A stretch of 64,000 nucleotides of DNA, taken from Pelobates cultripes. Taxonomy: Eukaryota > Chordata > Amphibia > Anura > Pelobatidae. Where the stretch lies: the NCBI GenBank assembly GCA_933207985.1, contig OW240921.1, forward strand, positions 21,646,247-21,710,246, written 5' to 3'. Shown here in pieces: positions 58,140 to 64,000 of the stretch; the stretch's first letter is position 1; each line of letters begins with the position of its first letter. The position numbers were made by a program, and so were the translations under genes. The notes under the pieces were generated by a model. That model ran no database searches and was not told the origin of the DNA. It saw only the letters and a program-made list of their open reading frames with translations.

Positions 58140-59545
58140 GAGAAGAAAATGCAAGAGAAAGAAATAGCGGAGGGGCTAGGGAGGAGGGAGGGCTGCAGTT
58201 AAGAAGAGAGGGAGTTGTTAAGACCTGCAGTGGTTATGGTGCTGCGGTCTTGGTTCCCTCCCCCAACAGTTGAGCATGAGTGATTATAGCTGCAGCAGGG
58301 TGTAGAGGAATAGAATAGATAAAATGCAGTTCCAAGGGGATTCTTCCCAGCAAGTAGAATATCTCCCAAACATGAGCCTAGACTTCATGAAGGGTGTAAC
58401 AGGAATAGCCTTTATTGAAAACACACGGGCTTTTATGAGAAATCCTCCTGCAAGAGGACCTCCCACAGCAAACAAAAGCAACAGCCAATCATCACACAGA
58501 TTTACAGTATTACACGCCTCCTCTCTGCCTGGGAGATATTGAGATAAGTTAAGGAATAAACCAATTATCTCCAGATAGAGAGCACATAATTTCCCCAAAA
58601 TTTAGAACACCCCTTTCCCCACAAGGTATCCCCACAAATTATCCCCTGATAGCCCCGATCTGGGGGACAAACATATCCAAATTTCACCCAGATCGGTTCA
58701 GGGGTTCAGAAAAATTTTGGAGGGTCCCTTTTACCGACCACACACGCAGCTCCTGCCCAAAACAGTTCCATGAATTCAGCGTGTGCGGTCGGTCAATTCA
58801 CAAAACTGAAAAAAATAAATAAAAGTCCCGAATGGATTCCCCTGGCTCATAGTAGCGATTGCTCCCCTTGTCCGTTCGCACTACCGAATGAGGCTTTCAT
58901 GGCTGTTCGGGAAGTATGAGAAGCCGGCGTTCGGTAGTTTCCAGCGGTAGTTCGTGAGGTTGAGTGTACGATTTTAGTTCCAGACACTCGACGACCAAGT
59001 CCCGCTGGCTCTCCTCGTGTGAACAAGATGGCCGCCGTTTTCTTTTCCACGTGGCGTTCGGTTATACGAACAGCGGCCGCCCAGGGAGCACTTAATAGCT
59101 AGTTGTCTTTGAAGTAAATGAGCCAGGAGGGTGGTCGGCGTTCGGTAGTTACTACCTAACCAATCCATTCAATATACAAGCATTCACATGTAAAATACCG
59201 AATAAAAAGGGAGAAAATAACAGGTAAAAGTCTATTTTCTTCACAGGAGACACAAGCTTCCCCTTCTGCAACATGCAGTACATGCTGACAAGAGAAGTAA
59301 AATATGCACAGAATTGACATTAGGCAGTCTGGGAACAGTGTTCCAGGCTGCTTAAGTCACATGTGCCGGGAGTGTAACTTGCCCCCGGCACAAAATTGCA
59401 AATAACTCTGGATGTGCAGTGTTTCAAGCAGAAGACAACACATCCTGACTCTTACCACCATGACCACTTTAAAACGCAGAAGTGGTCATGGTGGTTGAAG
59501 CAACCTTAAGGGATTCACTTTAAAAATGTTACTGTTAAAACCCAT
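58140..59545 (-). mobile_element. Unclassified LTR-like sequence
   Basis: On the minus strand a TATA-like CTCATAAAAG (58440-58430) is closely followed by CAATAAAGGC (58417-58410), as in some retroviral-type LTRs. Upstream, 58740-59160 is GC-rich with the repeated motif 'gttcggtagt' and its complement (58920, 58937, 59049, 59147). No coding sequence and no second LTR were found. From 59440 to 59500 there is a T2-like palindrome (ccaccatgaccac / gtggtcatggtgg). Confidence 0.3.
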
Positions 59546-59664
59546 GTTCAGGGGGGCGTAGCCAGGACACAGAGCGAGCTGGATGTATTTGTGTTGAGCT
59601 CCGCTCCGACCACACCATTTACAGCTTATAATAGCCTGCTGAACCTGCGGAAATACTCACTAAA

Positions 59665-60468
59665 ATGGACAAACGTCCTGCAAAGAAACCCCCGGGGAAG
59701 CCGTCCAATACAGGGGCCTCTGTGGCGGAATACTTTGTCGCACCCCGCCAAGGAGCTACAGGCCCACAAGATGGCGGCGACACAGGCATAGAGGCCTCAA
59801 CCTCCCCAACGAAATCTGCACCAACACCTGGAAAGGCGGCACAAGCCCCGGACACAGCACAATTCATCACAAGGCTCACAGAGGTAAAAACTTACCTGTC
59901 AGGGGAGATTGAGCGCGCCACACACGTCCTGCGTGGCGAAATTCAATCTATCGGTGACCGCACCACAAGGCTGGAACAATGCCTAAAAACCACGACAATG
60001 GCTCACAATACTGCCATCGCACATGTGAACTCCCTGACAGAGAGGTTATCCACCGCGGAACTAGCCATAGAAGATATGGCGAACAGATCCCGCCACAATA
60101 ATATAAGATTAAGAGACCTGGTGACACAAATATTGTGACCCCTGCTACCAGACCTACCAGAGCACCTATGGCACATTGAACGTGCCCACAGGGCCCTTCG
60201 CACACGGAGAACGGACACGAATACTCCACGAGATGTAGTGACCCGCTTTCTGCACTTTCAGACCAAAGAGGCCCTGCTGAGAAAAGGAAGAGACGGCCCG
60301 ATATCGTTCCAGGGCGCACATCTCTCCCTATATCAAGACTTTGGCCCGACTACAATGCAACATAGGCGGGAGTGGAAACCCCTTAAAGAAGCCCTAAGAG
60401 AACAGGGGATTCGATATGCATGGGGATACCCCTTTAAATTGCGTCCTTCAACCGGGAGAAGACACTAA
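59665..60468 (+). pseudogene. L1 ORF1 protein, one premature stop
   Basis: ORF1 is the RNA-binding chaperone of L1. A basic, Pro-rich N-terminus (MDKRPAKKPPGKPSN) is followed by a coiled coil (about residues 70-145: IGDRTTRLEQCLKTTT, LTERLSTAELAIEDMANRSR) and NNIRLRDL, the start of the RRM-like domain. A TGA at 60136-60138 interrupts it. The frame then continues LPDLPEHLWHIERAHRALR, DVVTRFLHFQTKEALLRKG, LYQDFG and EQGIRYAWGYPFKLRPS to the stop. Compared with the family, the piece between the RRM start and LPDLP is shortened. Confidence 0.8.
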
Positions 60469-60554
60469 TGACACTACCTTCCTCTCAAACCTGTGGATTC
60501 AATCACCGGCAAATCTCCCCCCTCCCCACTGCCTACCACGAGAATCAGCAGACG

Positions 60555-60945
60555 AATAAGGTACCGGGGAACAGGGGCTTTTGGGGCCTACTCACCTTCA
60601 CATTAGGGAGGGTCGCCAGACACTTGGGGAGGGGGGTGCAGGGGACCGGGGTGAGAGACCGGGGCCTCGAACTCCCATTCAGAAAAGGCACGAATACTCC
60701 AACAACCAACAAGCTGGGGACTGCCTGCTCCTGCACCGCACCAATGCAAGGTACCTGGGTAACCACAACAGGGGATTTTGAGGCCTACTAACCCTTAACA
60801 TCAGGAAGGGCCGCCGGACATTTGAGGAGGGGGGAACGAGGGACCTTGATGAGAGACAGGGGCCTCGAACTCCCATTCATAAAAAGGGTCATTAACCAAC
60901 GAACTGGGGACTGCCTGCTCATGCACCGCACCATTATCTGGGGGG
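60555..60945. repeat. Tandem duplication in the L1 inter-ORF spacer
   Basis: Two ~190-200 bp units, each with 'ttgaggcctact..', 'cttgatgagagac..ggggcctcgaactcccatt' and 'ctggggactgcctgctc', at 60565-60740 and 60775-60930. They differ by substitutions and small deletions. Confidence 0.8.
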
Positions 60946-61515
60946 GAGGGGAATGGGAGGAGGGCGAAGAACGGGACTGGGACATTACGTTGCAGGCCAC
61001 ACACACCGGCCCACATAAGCCTAGTTACGTGCCATGGACATAACACATGTCCATTAACCATTTCAAGCATAGACAGACCCAGAAGGTAGATATTTTATTA
61101 TATCAGGATCCATCCACTCTCATACCATCCAAATGATCAATATATACGCCCCAAATGCCCCTGAGAGAGTTTTGGGAGATGCTGACGACTAAGCTAACAG
61201 CTCTTCCACACGGCATAATACTGGTAGGGGGGGACTTCAACGCAGTGCCGTGTCCGGCCGTAGATAGGAGCACTAAAGCAGGACAACTGAGGTCCCAAGG
61301 AAAGGGAGGACAAGACAAAGCACTACATGACTATATCCAAGCCACCTGCCTAGTAGACATCTGGTGAGCACAACATCCAAACACGCTCAACTTCACGTTC
61401 TATTCCGCCCCTCATGGGACATATTCCAGGATTGACTACTTCCTCGTTAACGACATTGGGTTAGCTAGAGTGACGGACTCGGATCCATCACGTGGTCGGA
61501 CCACGCAGACATCTC

Positions 61516-62846
61516 CAGGGGCGTTTTAGCCGCGAGGCAAACAAGGCATTTGCCTTGGGCGGCATTTTTCAGGGGGCGGCAAAAAACGCCGCCCCCCAAA
61601 TGCCCAGGCAAATGCTTTGTTAGCCTTGCGGCTAACTGACCGGTCGTGCACTGGGCTGGCCTGACGGGCGGCTGGCGAGGGAGCTCTTCCTCTGAGCTGT
61701 CCGCTCAGCTCCCTCGCGCGCCGCAGAGTGAGGCGCGCAAGGGAGCTGAGCAGACCGCTCAGGGGAAGAGCTCCCTCGCCAGCCACCTGCCAGGCCAGCC
61801 CAGCAACCACCGGACCGCCAGGGAGGTAATGAACCCCTCCCCCCCCCCCAGCACTCCCAAAGGTAAGGGGGGGGGGGTAAATAAAAATAAATTTAAAAAA
61901 TGTGTTAATGTGAGTGAGTGTGTGTCTGTTAATGTGTGTGTGTCTGACTGTGTCTGTTAGTGTGTATGTGTGTGTCTGACTGTGTGTCAGTGAGTGTGTG
62001 TTTGCCTGTGAGTGTGTGTTTGCCTGTGAGTGTGTGTGTGTGTGTGTGTCAGTGAGTGTGTGTTTGCCTGTGAGTGTGTGTTTGCCTGTGAGTGTGTGTG
62101 TGTGTGTCTGTTAGTGTGTTTGTGTTTGCCTGTGAGTGTGTGTGTCAGTGAGTGTGTGTCTGTTAATGTGTGTGTTTGTTAGTGTGTGTGTCTGACTGTG
62201 TCTGTTAGTGTGTATGTGTGTGTCTGACTGTGTCTGTTAGTGTGTATGTGTGTGTCTGACTGTGTGTCAGTGAGTGTGTGTTTGCCTGTGAGTGTGTGTG
62301 TGTCAGTGAGTGTGTGTTTGCCTGTGAGTGTGCGTGTGTGTGTGTGTCAGTGTGTGTGTGTCTGTTAGTGTGTGTGTGTCAGTGAGTGTGTGTTTGCCTG
62401 TGAATGTGTGTTTGCCTGTGAGTGTGCGTGTGTGTGTGTGTGTCAGTGTGTGTGTGTCTGTTAGTGTGTGTGTTTGCCTGTGAGTGTGTGTGTCAGTGAG
62501 TGTGTGTATGTTAGTGTGTGTGTGTTTGTTAGTGTGTGTGTGTCTGCTAGTGAGTGAGTGTCTGTCTGTTAGTGTGTGTGTCTGTCTGTGTTTGTCTGTT
62601 AGTGTGTGTGTGTGTGTGTCTGACTGTGTGAGTGTGTTTGCCTGTGAGTGTGTGTCAGTGAGTGTGTGTCTGTTAGTGAGTGTGAGTGTGTCTGTTAGTG
62701 TGTGTGTGTTTCTGTTAGCGAGTGTATGCGTATCTGTCAGTGAATGTATGTGTGTGTGTGTGTATATTTAGAAGGTGGGTTGGGGGGGGAGGGGGTGCCT
62801 GCGTTTTGTCCTGCCTAGGGCAGCACAAAACCAGGATACACCACTG
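61516..62846. mobile_element. Non-autonomous hAT element inside L1 ORF2
   Basis: The ends are CAGGGGCGTTTTAGCCG and, inverted, CAGTGGTGTATCCTGG. A perfect 8-bp target duplication GACATCTC lies at 61508-61515 and 62847-62854. Removing the element and one duplication restores the ORF2 frame (...TTQTS / DISVTLGN). The interior has a GC-rich inverted repeat (61670-61800: gagggagctcttcc / ggaagagctccctc and gagctccctcgcgcg / gcgcaagggagctg) and a GT-rich array. Confidence 0.9.
61900..62770. repeat. GT-rich minisatellite (tgtgtctgttagtgtgtgtg)
   Basis: Imperfect units 'gtgtgtgtttgcctgtgagt', 'gtgtctgactgtgtctgtta' and 'gtcagtgagt' in higher-order mixtures. The ORF at 62484-62771 is an artefact of the repeat. 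Confidence 0.95.
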
Positions 62847-64000
62847 GACATCTCGGTGACATTAGGAAACCCCTGCACCGCTTCGCTGTGGAATTGGAGA
62901 CTAAACCCCGCTTTGCTTAGGGACCGACAGACACAAGAAGAGATAAGGAAAGACATCAAGGATTACTTCCGCGAAAACAAAACGGAGGAGGTATCACTAG
63001 GAACAGTATGGGCGGCGCATAAAGCAGTGATACGGGGCACATGTATAAAGCTAGCCACCAGAAAGAAGAAACAAAAAACACAACGACTCCAACAACTACT
63101 AGAACTACTAGATGAACTGAAACACAAGACAGAAGCCACGCCCCAACTTCTCGAGCAGCTTAGGGACGTAAGGAGATCAATTTCAGAACTCCTCCTAGAC
63201 GAAACAGATAGGGACATCACATGGTCCAGAAGGACCTATTATGAAAAGGCAAACAAGACAGACACCTTACTGGCCAGAACACTACGTCCGACACAAGGAC
63301 AATCCCACATTGGAGCACTCAAACACAAAGACAGCACCCTAAAACACACCCCAACTGATATCGCACAGATCTTTACGTAATTTTACAGAACACTGTATAA
63401 CCACACACCCAAGGACACGGATCAGCTAGCAGCAGCACAAGATAAAATGCACACTTTCCTTCAGGATTTGGACCTGCCGAAATTATCACCAGGTGCAGTG
63501 CTATGGCTCAACAACAGCATCATCAGCGATGAAGTAGACAAAGCCATAGCAGGCCTCAAAAGCCACAAAGCGCCAGGCCCGGACAGATTCAATTGAGGAT
63601 ATTATAAAACATTCCGGGAAGAACTATTCAATGAACTTATGATAGGCGCACTCCCGGAAAAGAAATGTCATTAGCAAACATAATCCTCCTCCCAAAACCC
63701 GGCAGGGAACCCACACAACCAACAAACTATAGGCCCATTTCCCTCATCAATCAAGACATTAAAATCTTTGCGAAAATCTTAGCAGACCGCCTCAACCCGA
63801 TAATGAAAACACTGATCCACCGAGATCAAGTAGGCTTTATCCCGGACCGCCAACTCTTCGAGAACACTAGAAGAAACATAGATATAATTTGGCGATGACA
63901 AGCAACCAAATCACCCACCCTAGTAGTATCAATTGACACTGAGAAGGCGTTCGATTGATTCGAATGGCCCTATCTCTTTAGTCTGCTAGAACACATAGGC

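Larger units (their letters stand above)
59550..64000 (+). mobile_element. L1-type LINE with 5' end, decayed, runs off the window
   Basis: Begins near 59550 (ggggggcgtagccaggacac). The order is short 5' UTR, ORF1 (59665-60468), spacer with a 200-bp tandem duplication, ORF2 endonuclease (about 61080-61507), a hAT insertion (61516-62846), ORF2 middle, and RT fingers/palm to the window edge. Confidence 0.85.
61080..64000 (+). pseudogene. L1 ORF2 (endonuclease and reverse transcriptase), interrupted
   Basis: The endonuclease part (61155-61480) shows IILVGGDFNAV, a TGA at 61365-61367, then LNFTFYSAPHGTYSRIDYFL, matching the G-D-F-N and T-Y-S-R-I-D-Y-F-L motifs. After the hAT insertion the frame 62847-63380 continues ISVTLGN, WRLNPALLRD and the spacer region LARTLR. 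The RT part reads GLKSHKAPGPDRFN, TGA (63594-63596), then after a deletion or frameshift near 63640-63665 IILLPKPGREPTQPTNYRPI and LADRLNPIM, RDQVGFIPDR, TGA (63896-63898), SIDTEKAFD, TGA (63956-63958). It cannot make protein. Confidence 0.8.

Overview
The window looks like nuclear DNA from a vertebrate, most likely an anuran amphibian. Two spliced protein genes with vertebrate exon structure sit in a very repeat-rich background. That background contains TTAA-flanked MITEs of the Xenopus T2 type, L2, CR1 and L1 LINEs, DIRS and Penelope-like elements, several Tc1/mariner elements, a Ty3/gypsy-type LTR element and many hAT-type elements with 8-bp target duplications. Species cannot be assigned from sequence alone. 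Two 100-bp N gaps (32154-32253, 52394-52493) mark it as a draft assembly.

Host genes, both on the minus strand. (1) Ribosomal protein S19 (rps19), 39.76-44.81 kb. Five coding exons of 71, 101, 184, 55 and 27 nt join to a 145-aa protein. An untranslated first exon begins with a 5' TOP pyrimidine tract, behind a promoter with a perfect CRE and CCAAT boxes. (2) A two-exon class A GPCR of the adenosine receptor family, 51.08-54.96 kb. It is 344 aa and closest in binding-site residues to A3, but its DRY motif is replaced by N-T-H. Weaker host candidates are a 70-codon ORF with a signal peptide (758-970, minus), an isolated 122-nt exon-like segment (25229-25350, minus) and a promoter-like cluster at 13.5 kb.

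Layout. 0-8 kb: LINE, DIRS, Tc1, Penelope and CR1 fragments with two T2 MITEs. 8.5-12.3 kb: GA- and CA-rich arrays split by an apparently intact 1564-bp Tc1/mariner transposon (338-aa DD37E transposase, double terminal repeats). 12.3-30 kb: mostly low-information DNA with hAT, fold-back and Tc1 remnants and a 1.5-kb hAT element carrying a GTGTATGCAGT minisatellite. 30-32 kb: an LTR element holding one long gag ORF and no pol. 32-39 kb: hAT, L2, DIRS, CR1 and mariner fragments, several nested. 39-55 kb: the two genes and an L2 copy between them. 55-64 kb: L2 split by a hAT, LTR-like DNA, and an L1 with its 5' end, split by another hAT and running off the window.

The strongest points for follow-up are the non-canonical adenosine receptor, the intact DD37E transposon, the gag-only LTR element, and a set of hAT elements that each carry an expanded simple-sequence array.
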